DNA from: Enoplolaimus lenunculus
Lineage: Eukaryota; Nematoda; Enoplea; Enoplida; Thoracostomopsidae
Direction of reading: 5' to 3'
Assembly: GCA_030248215.1 (NCBI GenBank)
Contig: JASANG010001930.1
Location: 1 to 64,000 of the forward strand
DNA: 64,000 bases
Shown here one piece after another: positions 19,801 to 29,500 of the stretch (within the stretch, counting starts at the first letter, position 1; each line of letters opens with the position of its first letter). Below the pieces are notes generated by a model that did no database searches, was not told the origin of the DNA, and worked only from the letters and a program-made list of their open reading frames with translations. Position numbers and translations under genes: made by a program.

Positions 19801-20768
19801 TCAAATATTTACTCTTTTTTGGCACGTCGGAATCCTTCCGCATAATCTTCCAACCAATCGACGTTTTTATTGAGCTCTGAAATAAAATATCCAACGAAAT
19901 TTTTCACAAACAGTTCAATTTTTAGATAAAAACACAATTTTATTACATGTTCTAAAATATAAAAGAAATAAAATCTAAAAACCCGACCCGCCCCTCCACC
20001 AAAAAACCGTCCTGGGACCGTCAATGATACATAAGTACATATAAGCGCAGTTAATTACGTTCCTAAAACCATGCTAACTAAGCTTATTCTAACTATAATT
20101 TATAAAAAGAATGTTAAAAAACTTGTTTTAAGCGTTTTTTGAATTTTTTTACTCAGTTAACCAAACAACTTTTGTAAACTATGAAATATTTCACTATTGA
20201 AATTGACGGATGTCCGTCAGAAAATCTATAACAGTTTCTAATCCTGATATTTCAATATATACAACAAAACTAAATAGTCTCATTTTGAAATATTAATTTT
20301 TAGATAAACTGCTAAAAGTAGCAGTTGTCTTTCTATAAATTTGATCAGCAACCAACTTGCCTTACGGTACTTTAGAGTTTGCATGCAGGAGATGGCCCAT
20401 GTATAGAACAGGGCCGGATGGTTTTCCGGAAGGGCTGTAAAAGAGTCAGTTTAAGCTACAGACTAATTTTTTGCTTAGGCTTAGGCTTAAGAATAGGCTC
20501 ATCTATAGGCTTAGGCTTAGGAATAGACTCCTCTATGCGCTTAGGCTTAAGCTTAGGCTTAGGCTTAGGGATATGCTTATACTATTGTTCCGGCCCTGTT
20601 CTATATATGGGCCCAAGAGACTATAGAGATGCAATATTTAGAAACTTGAACATTGGTGAATTGTCGAAAAAAGTATACTCACTTACTTTCTTTTGATTGA
20701 TTCGCGGCAGCGCAATAAATTAGAAAACTAAGACTAAATATTGCTAAATAGTTACTTAAAGCTGCCAT
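13862..20768 (-). CDS. TXNDC12: TXNDC12/ERp18-like ER thioredoxin-fold protein (7 exons)
   Basis: Small ER thiol-disulfide oxidoreductase. Exons in transcript order: 20768-20687, 19876-19813, 18956-18904, 18231-18158, 16159-16078, 15149-15060, 14151-13862. All phases join, giving 244 residues. Residues 1-22 form a signal peptide (MAALSNYLAIFSLSFLIYC). The block NVDWLEDYAEGFRRAKKE precedes the active site WCNAC, where human TXNDC12 has WCGAC. It is followed by MIGIDNEKDEPWFDEF, PHVPRVHFV and PNGKL, matching the family order. The last exon replaces the usual short tail with about 85 residues rich in Lys, Asp and Ser, ending KTEL*, a KDEL-type retrieval signal. Human TXNDC12 has 172 residues. 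Antisense open frames over the last exon are shadows. Confidence 0.88.
14179..14355 (-). mobile_element. A-family MITE, copy 6
   Basis: On the + strand it reads GACCATGTAAAGGTCACGGG .. CTGTTCGGTGCATTGGCC, with two short TTAGGC-like stretches. It ends 28 bp from the acceptor of the last TXNDC12 exon. Flanks AAAACAT/AAAATGT suggest a decayed duplication. Confidence 0.7.
14434..14589 (+). mobile_element. H-family MITE, copy 3
   Basis: About 155 bp from CCGCAGCCAATGGG to GAGCTGGCTACGGGC, with CCCCCCTAGAAAATTTTCAG and CCCCTCCTGAAATTTTTTAG inside. TXNDC12 intron 6. Confidence 0.7.
14633..15024 (+). mobile_element. M element, hAT-like, with CGGAAA subterminal repeats, copy 1
   Basis: Starts CAGGGTGTGAACTG and ends GTTACAGCGTG. 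The flanks GTCATTAT/GTTATTAT fit an 8-bp duplication with one mismatch. Both ends carry clusters of GGAAACGGA units; the core is unique AT-rich DNA. A diverged copy lies inverted at 23918-24325. Non-coding. TXNDC12 intron 6. Confidence 0.65.
15157..15341 (-). mobile_element. A-family MITE, copy 7, abutting a splice acceptor
   Basis: Plus-strand reading GACCCATGTAAAGATCAGG .. CTTGTTCTATGCACTGATCC. Its terminus lies about 8 nt from the 3' splice site of TXNDC12 exon 6 (15149), so the intron's last bases are the MITE end plus ACATTTTAG. It includes CTTAGGCGTAGG-type units. Confidence 0.7.
15538..16055. mobile_element. J-family MITE, copy 5, expanded by a satellite
   Basis: Starts GTATTCTCAAATGTGTGTAG and ends AAGTGCTACACACATTTAAG. 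At about 517 bp it is much longer than the usual 210 bp, partly because a 20-bp tandem array occupies 15861-16014. TXNDC12 intron 5. Confidence 0.5.
15861..16014 (+). repeat. 20-bp minisatellite, about 8 units
   Basis: Tandem copies of TACAGGAGTTCGCCGGTAAT, with C/T and A/G variants inside the GTTCGCCGG part. Units start at 15861 and every 20 bp after. The array ends about 60 bp from the donor of TXNDC12 exon 5 (16078). Confidence 0.85.
16413..17986 (-). mobile_element. D-family MITE, copy 3, interrupted by a V element
   Basis: Left part GTACTACACTAACCCAAATA .. GTTACGGACTGTTATTTATT up to about 16756. It resumes after 17932 with CTCTTATTACC..CATATTCGGGTCATTACAG. The two parts match other D copies in order. 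TXNDC12 intron 4. Confidence 0.65.
16757..17932. mobile_element. V element with AAGACAT/ATGTCTT palindromes
   Basis: About 1.18 kb inserted in D copy 3. Inverted ends GGGTTCCAACGGAA and TTCCGATTGGAACCATGG. The interior is packed with short palindromes such as AAGACATATATGTCT and AAGACATAATTGTCTT. No transposase frame. A second copy, inverted, is split around 39812-41345. Confidence 0.55.
18287..18436 (+). mobile_element. A-family MITE, copy 8
   Basis: Compact, well-kept copy: GGGCCAATGTAAAGAACATG .. CCCTGATCTTTACATAAGCC, flanked by AAAATTA on both sides. The array is CCTAAGCCTAAACCTAAGCC; the right part is CTTAAGCTTACTCTATTGCA. TXNDC12 intron 3, antisense to the gene. Confidence 0.8.
19032..19181 (+). 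mobile_element. H-family MITE, copy 4, with 9-bp target duplication
   Basis: 150 bp flanked on both sides by ATCGCTAGC. Ends GGTCCGTAGCCA and TGGCTACGGGGCTG are inverted. This copy gives the best evidence for a 9-bp duplication in family H, as in Mutator-like elements. TXNDC12 intron 2. Confidence 0.75.
20100..20245 (+). repeat. L-family repeat fragment
   Basis: Contains TGTAAACTATGAAATATTTC and CACTATTGAAATTG, similar to 33130-33180 in the longer L copy. Further fragments lie around 19437-19525. Boundaries unresolved. TXNDC12 intron 1. Confidence 0.4.
20395..20613 (-). mobile_element. A-family MITE, copy 9, longest TTAGGC content
   Basis: Plus-strand reading GGCCCATGTATAGAACAGGG .. CCTGTTCTATATATGGGCC. 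It has three separate TTAGGC tracts, including GCTTAGGCTTAAGCTTAGGC. It lies in TXNDC12 intron 1, 75 bp from the donor of the signal-peptide exon. The 105-codon open frame across it is not a gene. Confidence 0.8.
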
Positions 20769-20870
20769 ACTGAAGAAATGACACAAAAAAATAAACATAT
20801 TAACACGTTTCAAGTATTTGCTAGATAATTACGGTTTGGTTGCAAAGCGATTGCTAGTGCTTGGGTTTTG

Positions 20871-21089
20871 TACCCTGCCAAAAATGGTGAGTCAAATTGA
20901 CTGTCTCCGAAATAGGCTGTACATTTACTACTCAAACTGAGTCAAATTCGACTCCGCCCGAGTCAAACGTGTGACTCAGTGAGTTGAATTTGACTCTGGC
21001 GGAGTGGAATTTGACTCAGCCTAGTGTAAGTAATTCCGTAGAACCTATTTCGGAAAGAATCAATTTGACTCACTAATTTTTGTAGTGTA
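20871..21089. mobile_element. B-family hairpin MITE, copy 2
   Basis: TACCCTGCCAAAAATGGTGA .. CACTAATTTTTGTAGTGTA. The two arms pair through GAGTCAAATTGACTG and matching inverse motifs. TA at both edges. Confidence 0.75.
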
Positions 21090-21401
21090 ACGGTGTGAGG
21101 CGTTCAAACAACAGTTTTGATCCTGAACTCTCAGCTGTGTGTTGCAGCTAGTGGTGGCATTTTCTAAGTTCTACTACGAAAATTTTTTTACTGATCAGCG
21201 TTGGTTTTTCAAGGGAAAATTGAATCGACCATTCGTTTTTTCCAGCCTTTCGAAAAAACCTAAAAAAGCGGAAAAACACGTTTTTCCCGTTGGTTTATTT
21301 CAAATCCTCACCAATGTGTAAGCTAGTTCACGTGAAAAATTGTTATATTTGTAACTTTATCGTTCATTGTTTCTTAAATTACAAAGCCTATCCCCAACTG
21401 C

Positions 21402-21610
21402 GGTCCATGTAAAAATCAGGGGCGGAACGTTCTTCTGTGGGACTGGAATAGAATAAGTTTAAGCTTTAGACTAATTTTTTTGTTTGGCTTCGGCTTAGGC
21501 TTAGGCTTAGGAATATGCCCATTCTTACGCTTAGGCTTAGGCTTAGGTTACGCTTAGGCTTTAGGAATATGCTTATAATACCGTTCCGCCCCTGTTCTTT
21601 ACATTGACCC
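21402..21610 (-). mobile_element. A-family MITE, copy 10, perfect 8-bp target duplication
   Basis: Bounded on both sides by CCAACTGC. Plus-strand ends GGTCCATGTAAAAATCAGGG and CTGTTCTTTACATTGACC. Several intact TTAGGC units (GGCTTAGGCTTAGGCTTAGG). Intergenic. This copy best fixes the termini and the duplication length of the family. Confidence 0.85.
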
Positions 21611-21635
21611 CAACTGCTAACAGATGCTACATATC

Positions 21636-21822
21636 TGAAAATGGTATCACCATTCATCGCTCAACAACTCGTCGATTGACCACTTGTTATCCGAAATTTC
21701 ATCGACTAGACAATTTGTCGCCCATCATTATGCTTGGGCTTAGGCTTAGGATTAGATTACCCATAGGATTACGCTTAGGTTTAGTCATTGGTTTGAGGAC
21801 ACTCGTAGATTCTGTGAGCTAA
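21636..21822 (+). mobile_element. O-family repeat with TTAGGC tract, copy 2
   Basis: Contains CGTCGATTGACCACTTGTTA, GACAATTTGTCGCCC, then GCTTGGGCTTAGGCTTAGG and GAGGACACTCGTAGATTC. The same order is found at 33838-34055. The termini differ from family A. Confidence 0.55.
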
Positions 21823-22424
21823 TTTCAGTCTAACAATAAGTACAATAACGGAAGAACCAAATATGACGCAACCATATCACAACTTCAAAAATGTTATCAG
21901 CTGGGGCCCAAGATAGCTTATAAAGTTTCTCAACACCAAAATCACTTAAATAAAAACAAAATTGCAAAATTTTAAACGTTAATGCAACGTGTACAACTTG
22001 CACAGATATATAGAGTTGTCCTGAAGAAAGTATCAAACATACGCATGTTATACACAAAAGTTTGCATGCATCAAACGCAACACAACACAACTGCAGTACA
22101 AACTGCAACAGCAATTTTGGACGCAGAGAGTTGTAGAAATTTTTTATAATCATAAGAATATTGTCATCACATATGAACACGAATACTAGGAAAGTTTTCA
22201 GTATACTTGTCAGTTGTGGGTATATAGCGCGTGTGTTCACTTAAAAAACGTTTGAAATTTTTAAAGGTAAAACAAACCATGCCGGACGTTCTGTTCAAGG
22301 CCCGGTTATGCTTAGGGATAGGCACCGGTTTGAGAAAGAGTGCGCAAGTATTCCCAACGCTACACACTCCGCTTGGTCGAAATTTAACAAAGATGCTTTA
22401 TTTCAAAACATAATATAAACATAT

Positions 22425-22744
22425 GTATTGTAGTGACCCGAATATGAAAGGGGACAGATATTTATTCCGCCTTTCCAGAGGGTACGCCGCGGTTATTCGG
22501 TTTGCGGCCTGTTATTTTTTATAACCCGCCCTCCGCCACCCTTCGTTATTGATATATCCGGTATTTGTCCTAGAGTCATTTATGCGCTAGAACTAGGGAT
22601 AATTGACAATTAAGGACTCTAATTCCGGTTTAGGCAGTCTATCCGCTTACGGACTCTTATTAGGGATACGGACTCCTATTGATTGGGACTCAAAATAGGA
22701 TAATCCCCTCTTATCCCCCTTTTTTATTCGGGTCACTACAGTAC
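22425..22744 (-). mobile_element. D-family MITE, copy 4
   Basis: GTATTGTAGTGACCCGAATA .. TTATTCGGGTCACTACAGTA. It contains GATATATCCGG and CGGACTCTTATTAGGGATAC. Shorter (320 bp) than copies 1 and 2. Intergenic. Confidence 0.75.
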
Positions 22745-23288
22745 CTCCTAAATAATAAAAATCAATCGAAAATAAAAAACAAAATTATGTATCACACAAC
22801 TACCAGTAAATCACAGATAAATTAGCTCTATTGCACTTTGCCCCACAGGTGTCAAAATTTTGCAATTTTGACACAACTTGGATTTAAAACGAAAGATTAG
22901 GCTTAAGCCTACGTTAGGGATCATGCTTAGGCTTAAACTCGAGTTGAAAAGAGTATACAAGCGCCACAGAGGTCATTATTACATATAATTTTGAACATAA
23001 TCCACCATTACAAAAACTTTGAAACTCATGCACACGACTGATGACAAAATTACTATGAACCTCACATTATTAACTGTATGAGTCAAAAATTAATTATTTG
23101 TCACAAATTAAGGTTGTCTATAGTGAGAAAATATTTCAAGTTTTTGACAACTCTTAAAGTTGAATTTTGCGGTATATTTCCACCATTACAGGCACACGTT
23201 ATATCTCTTAAGGTTTTCTTTGATAAACATGAAAGAATGAAAAACTATGTGTTTCCAAACTAAATTTAAATATTAAAAAAACTATTTC

Positions 23289-23546
23289 AGTGGCCCGTAT
23301 TCAAAAATGTGTATAGGACCTATTACCAGTTAGCAGTAGGTGTTCAAACAAGCGAACTACAACAGTTTCAAATGTCGATCTTTTAGGTCACAAGTAGGAA
23401 CGCTCAAATTGAGAAAATTTGCCAAATTTTAAAATTCTCGGTTGGCTGGTTTGATACTTATACGTCCAATTACCAGTTTGATACTTATACGTCCAATTAC
23501 CAACTGATGTTAGGTGCTATATATGCATTTGAAAATATGGGCCAGT
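23289..23546. mobile_element. J-family MITE, copy 4
   Basis: GGCCCGTATTCAAAAATGTG .. GCATTTGAAAATATGGGCC, with the marker GTTCAAACAAGCGAAC and an internal duplication of TTTGATACTTATACGTCCAA. It ends about 18 bp from the aminopeptidase stop codon, so it is likely in its 3' UTR. Confidence 0.6.
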
Positions 23547-23563
23547 GTTGTAAGTATGAATTA

Positions 23564-26500
23564 TTAAACGTTTGGTAAGAAATAATTGACTGCAAACGTC
23601 ATAACTGGAGCACCACTCGACATTGCAGATGACGAATTTGTTTTTTCGCCCATTTCCGCTCCAGCAATGTCAAAATGTGTGTACGGTATTGGTTGTTGAC
23701 TACCCAATCCGTGCTAAATATAAATAAAATCCTGAGTTAAAGACTGAGAATCATTCATATATAAGATTAGCTGAAACAATTCTTTCTTATATGAGGTCTA
23801 TGCTATAAGCAAGAGTGTATAATTAAAATGTTTCACACTGCGTCACACTCTCAACTCACATCATGAAGCATCACGCAGTCCGATATTTGTTGCACAAAAT
23901 CGTGTTTGAGTTGGGCGCAGGCTGTAACCGGATATCCGTTTCCGTTTCGGTTTGCGGTAAAAATCGGTATTCGATTCCGTTTCCGTTTCCGTTATGTAAA
24001 TGCCGGAAATTCGTTTATTTTTTGCATTCAAAACTAATTGCGTAAATTTCTCGCAATTTTTCATGACAGATGCGCTACAATTGTCCGAACATAAACAAAA
24101 ATTACGATATTCATCCATAATCTTAAAAATTTCGGTGCATCTTGTATTTTTTCTTCCAAATTTTACAAAACCCGGTGAATATTTGCACGACTCAATTGTT
24201 TTCGCAGAAAAATAAAACCTATTTAAAATTTATATACTCCAATATCCGTTTTCCGTTTCCGTTTCAGTTATTTCGATCATTATCCGTTTCCGCTTCCGTT
24301 ATTTTTACTATCCGTTTACACCATTGTTGGGGGGACTGTACGTTTTTTACTATAAATCATCGACATACATAATGGCACATAGGGCGGCAGTTTATACATT
24401 GCTCGTATTCAGCAAAAGTTCATATTCCATAATTATACACTCCTGCTATGAGCCACTAAAGTGCAAACATTGTACGCACAATAAATACGCAAAACGTATA
24501 TGCACTGTACAAAATCTGCACAGGATGTGCAAGCCCCTCGAACTCGAGCTTCAAGTTCCTATAACTTAGTGATAATGGTAATTATTTCACAACGGAGAGT
24601 TCATGAAATAGAAAATTTTCATATGAGCAAGGGTTAATAAATTGTATGGTTCTATATTTTAAGCCCAAAGTCAATTTTGAACCTAGGCGATTCATTAAGC
24701 CTAAGCGTAAACTTAGCCTATCATTTAAGACTAAGCGTATTCTAATTAACAACTAATTCAAGATTATCCATTTGTAGGTGAACTGAAAGCTGGATATACG
24801 CCAAATAACAACTTTTTCGTTCAACAGTTTAAAAATTAGGACCATGTAAAGATCAGGGGCGGAAACTTTTTTCTGTGGGACTTGAATAGAGTATACTTGA
24901 ACTTTAGACTATGTTTTCCATAAGCTTACGCCTACGCTTAAGAGGTATAAGCTCAATTTAACGCGCAGGTGTAGGCTTACGCAGGAGTATGCTTATACTA
25001 CTATTCCGCTCGTGTTCTATAAATTAGCTAAAAATTTCAACGTTTATTATCAACGAATGCTAAGCACATATGGGATCATTTGGTTTTGTTTGCCGAAAAA
25101 CCCGTATTTCTTATACCTTATCCAGACCGGAACCCATAATCAAGAATGCAACCGGAATCTGATGTCCGCGTGGCGTTTGCGTGCTTGGCTTGCTATAACT
25201 TTGAATCATGTCTTCTTCGTCGGAATTGGTCAAATGGAATGCATAATCCTAGAAAAAAATCGGATAATAGTGTATATAGGTTAAAGTTATTTTCTTAAAT
25301 AACCAAAAATATCCATCAATAGTCCTTTAAAAGCAACAAAAATTAAAAAAAAAAGCTGTTAAGCCATCTTGTTATCATTTGTAATTTTAGCAAAATAACA
25401 GACAAATCAAAAACATTTTCCTGAATTAACTATGCAGACCGAAAGCTTTTGCTGCGCGTTAACTTTTTTCCTTTCATTTAAACATTAATTAAAATTACTA
25501 CTACATTCTGAGGCTCATAATTAATAAATTGCCCCAAAACAGTTTTGCTCCGTTCCTTGTAGCATCTTTCACTTTTTTCATTAACTTCACCGCTATGCAC
25601 AATTGGACACCGAAAAAAACCAACGAAAAAAACTGTTTTTTACAGTATTTTTTCGTTTCTTTTCCAAGAAATGAAAAACCGAAAATACTTTTAATCTTAG
25701 CAAAATACTTGAAATGCTACATTATTAGCAGTTTAATATTGTAATAAGGCGATCGCAAAGGCAACATATTTTAAATTTGAACGAATGCATCCAACATTTA
25801 CCTCGGGTCGTAAACTTGTTATATCGAACGTTTCTCCAAGCGATTCTCCGCTGCTCTTCAAATCGTTTGGAATATTTAACTTTGCTGAGCAACCATTAGG
25901 GACTATGATCTAAAACAATATTCTACCCCTGACTCATAAATTAATTTCAGTTTGCAATTAATATTTTCAACAAAAAACTATGAGAAAGCAACGGTTAATG
26001 TATAGAACAGGGCTGTAACAGTAGTAGAAGCAAGTTTCTAAGCCTAAGCCTCAGCGCGACAATGAACTTATACCCTAAACCTTAGCAAAAAATAGTCTAA
26101 AGCTTAGGCTTACTCTATTGCGGTAACGCAGAAAAACTTTCCGCCCTCTGATCTTTGCACGACGTAAAGCGACAAACATAAGATTGTACATAATTGCATA
26201 CAGTGTTTGGTTTAGGCTTGGGCGTAGGCATAGGCTTCCTATCCTGCCTGTTTTAAAAAATGTACAGAAACAGCCAAAACAATAAAATCGCTCCAAAATG
26301 TCAAATAAGTTGTTATGCATCTATAACATAACTAAATACACTGTAAATTTCAGTGAGTTGATTTTAACTCAGAATGAGTTGAATCATTCAGTCTGAGTTT
26401 ATGACTGCCAGAACTCAGAATTCTGAGTAGATTCAATTGGTTCTGAGTTCAACTCACTCAGAGTCAACTCAACTCAGAGTAAGAATCAACTCAACTCAGA

Positions 26501-29500
26501 GTAAGAATCAACTCAACTCAGAGTGAGTTAAAGTTTGCTGTTATTAACTCAGAAAAAACTAACTTTTCGTCTGAGTTGATTGATTATCTCTTTGGAATTA
26601 ATTAACAGTGTAGATTAATTGTTGAAATTTCTTTATCATCAAAAATTTGTTCCTAAATTTCAAGCCAATCAGATCCACTTACTCCGTTTCCGGCGCCAGA
26701 CGTCAAAACAGCATGGCCCGTAAGCGTAGCGATAGTGAATATGTGAGGATTGATTTCATTAGGTGCCTAAAATAAAAAAAACACAAATATGCTGTATATA
26801 TGTAACGACTTAAACTCTAGAATTGTGTACTTAGGCCCTAGCAGTACGGTAACACAGATATAAGCTCTAAATCTGCAACATACAGATGCGACAGAGATCT
26901 CATAGCTGAAACTTAGGCATGCGCAACGGCTACGTTACTAGCAGCACAGATTTAAGCTTACACTGTAAATTTCAATGAGTTGATTAATCAATTCAGCTAG
27001 CGAGTTGGTTATTTCTGAGTTAATAACAGTAAACTTAAACTCACTCTGAGTTGCGTTGATTATCACTCTGAGTTGAGTTGACTCTGGGTGAGTTGATTAA
27101 TTAACTCAGAATGAATTTAATCAACTCAAAATTCTGAGTTCTGATAGTCCTAACTCAGACTGAGTGATTCAACTCATTCTGAGTTAAAATTAACTCACTG
27201 AAATTTACAGTGTAGCTTAAAAACAACAGCGGCAAGCGCTGTGAGCAAGCTTGTAAAACAAACAAGAAAATTACACAAAGTTTCAGCGCTCACAATTGTT
27301 CGTAATAACTGCTTCATAACTCAAGAACATCAGCTTAAATACATTTATGTTGCCCTTAATAAAATGCCACTTTGCAGAATAATTCTTCAATCTTCAGAAA
27401 GATACACGAAACAAACCGCTTGGGTTCATTATGTACATTAACCCTTTCTCACATTAATATTTTCTATTTCCCTCGAGACCTACTTTTATGCTAGGATTCG
27501 AACTCCAGTGACTGGAGTGGGAGGCGTATACCATCACCATTCAGCTATAGGAGCTTGACGCTCGAGCCCGAGGCGGCTCTCACGTCTTGTGGTGGTTTAG
27601 TACTATGTATACGTGTTGCAATTGTTAAACACGGTGCGATATATACTATTTACCGTATATACACTGCGCCGAGTTGCCTATAGGCAACTCAATGTGAGAA
27701 GGGGTTAAACGTTAAATGAAACAAATACAAAATTTGTACCAAATTGTTAAACTCTGTTCATTTGCTGGTTGGAACGATACCAGACATACTTATTAACTGC
27801 AGAGGCGGATCCAGAAAAAATTGAAAGGGTTCAGAGGTTACTTAGGCACAAAGGTGCACTCGACTGATACGTCTGACTCGAATCGTTATTCTGATTTTTA
27901 TATTTGACAAATGTATTAGCTCCCATTGAACTCCTTAGATCCGCCCCAGTAACAGGTATTACGTGCTATGCACATTTGAAAATTTTGTCTTGATTAAATA
28001 ACAAAAGAAAGATCCCTATTCCTATCATAGTATTTACCATGAAAATTGTGTTGACAGAATTCGGTAAGAAAATTGTTTTATCCCTATAATCTTCTTGCCC
28101 GATCAACTAACTTCCCTAGTTCCAAGCATGCGCTCATGACTTTGATAACCAAAGCATACTTTCGCTGGACTACGTACAACAGAGTAATCTTAAGCTTTGG
28201 ACTATTTTTTAGCTTATACTTATTAGGTTTAACTGCAAGTGTATTCTGATGCCGAGTTTTACGGTTAAGTTTAGGATTATGATTGTACCTCTGTTACGCC
28301 CTTTAAATCAGAATTGGCCAGGGTTTGTGTATCAGAAAAATATCGTTTACTTACCTGTTTAACTATTTCTGTCAGTGGATCGATCATTATCATACGACCT
28401 TCAGCATCGGTGTTGATAATGCGCATTCGTTTGCCACTTCGAGAAACAATGATTTCATCGCACGTAACTGCGTCTAAAATATAAAAAAAATATATACTAA
28501 AATTCATTAAATAACAAAATATTAAAAGATGTGGGCAAATTTTTGCAGAGATGTTTGGTGAAAAGGTTGACATCTCAAAGTACTAATCAAAATAGAGGTT
28601 CAGTATTTTTAGTTTAGGTATATTTTATAAAATCAGCTGAACGGCATTCTCATTCAACTTAGAATTTTGGAAAAGCGCATGTATACCATAAAACTGCGTA
28701 ATAATTAACAAAGTACAAAAAATTGGTGGCATTCCTGTAGCCAGCTCGCCACCCTAGAGGATAAAAATTTTCAGGAGGGGCATACAACGGTTCTCAATGA
28801 CTTATAAGCAAGGTTGAAAACATTTTAGGGGTGCTAAAATTCTTCCACGGGGGGCTGAACCCCCTGGCCCCCATTAGGTGCAGGCCGGCATGAAAGATTG
28901 CTTGTGGCGGATCCAGAAATTGCCAACGAACAAAGGCCCGCGTCGCGATATATCATATTGAAAAACGCTTGCAACCGTAAAGCCAAAAACAACTTTAGAA
29001 CTGAATCTTAATACAAAATTTTGGTTTTGATTCCTGTTATCGGCACTGTTTGTGTGCCCGTGCCCGTAGCCAAGGGGGAGCAGGGTGTGCTTAACCCTCT
29101 GGAAACATTTTGGCCCCCTAAAAGGTTCACACCCTTGCTTGTAAGTCTCTAATAGCCATTGTATGCTTTTCCTGAAAAATTTCTAGCGTCCCCTAACAAC
29201 GTAAGCCGGCTACGGCCCTATGTGTCGCCTTTAAATTGACAAGCAAGCAGTGTACGCAAACTATTATGAAAGATCCATAAACCGTTGTGTCATACCTGGT
29301 CCGACTCCGTTACGGACAAATGGTATTGTTGCCATTACCTTGATTCCACGTGGCCGCAATACAGCCAAAACCTAGAAAAAATTTACAACTTTGGTTTAGA
29401 GTAAACATGTATTGTTTTTGCGGCCCAAGTTAATTACAGGAACCTGCTCACTAAGCCTAAGCCTAAGGATAAAGTCTGAACATGATTTTAATCTTGAGCC

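Larger units (their letters stand above)
20769..23563. other. intergenic gap between TXNDC12-like and aminopeptidase genes
   Basis: No coding exon was recognised. It contains B copy 2 (20871-21089), A copy 10 (21402-21610), an O element (21636-21822), D copy 4 (22425-22744) and a J element (23289-23546). Around 22880-22960 there are loose TTAGGC units. The TXNDC12 promoter should lie just right of 20768, and the aminopeptidase 3' end just left of 23564. Confidence 0.6.
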
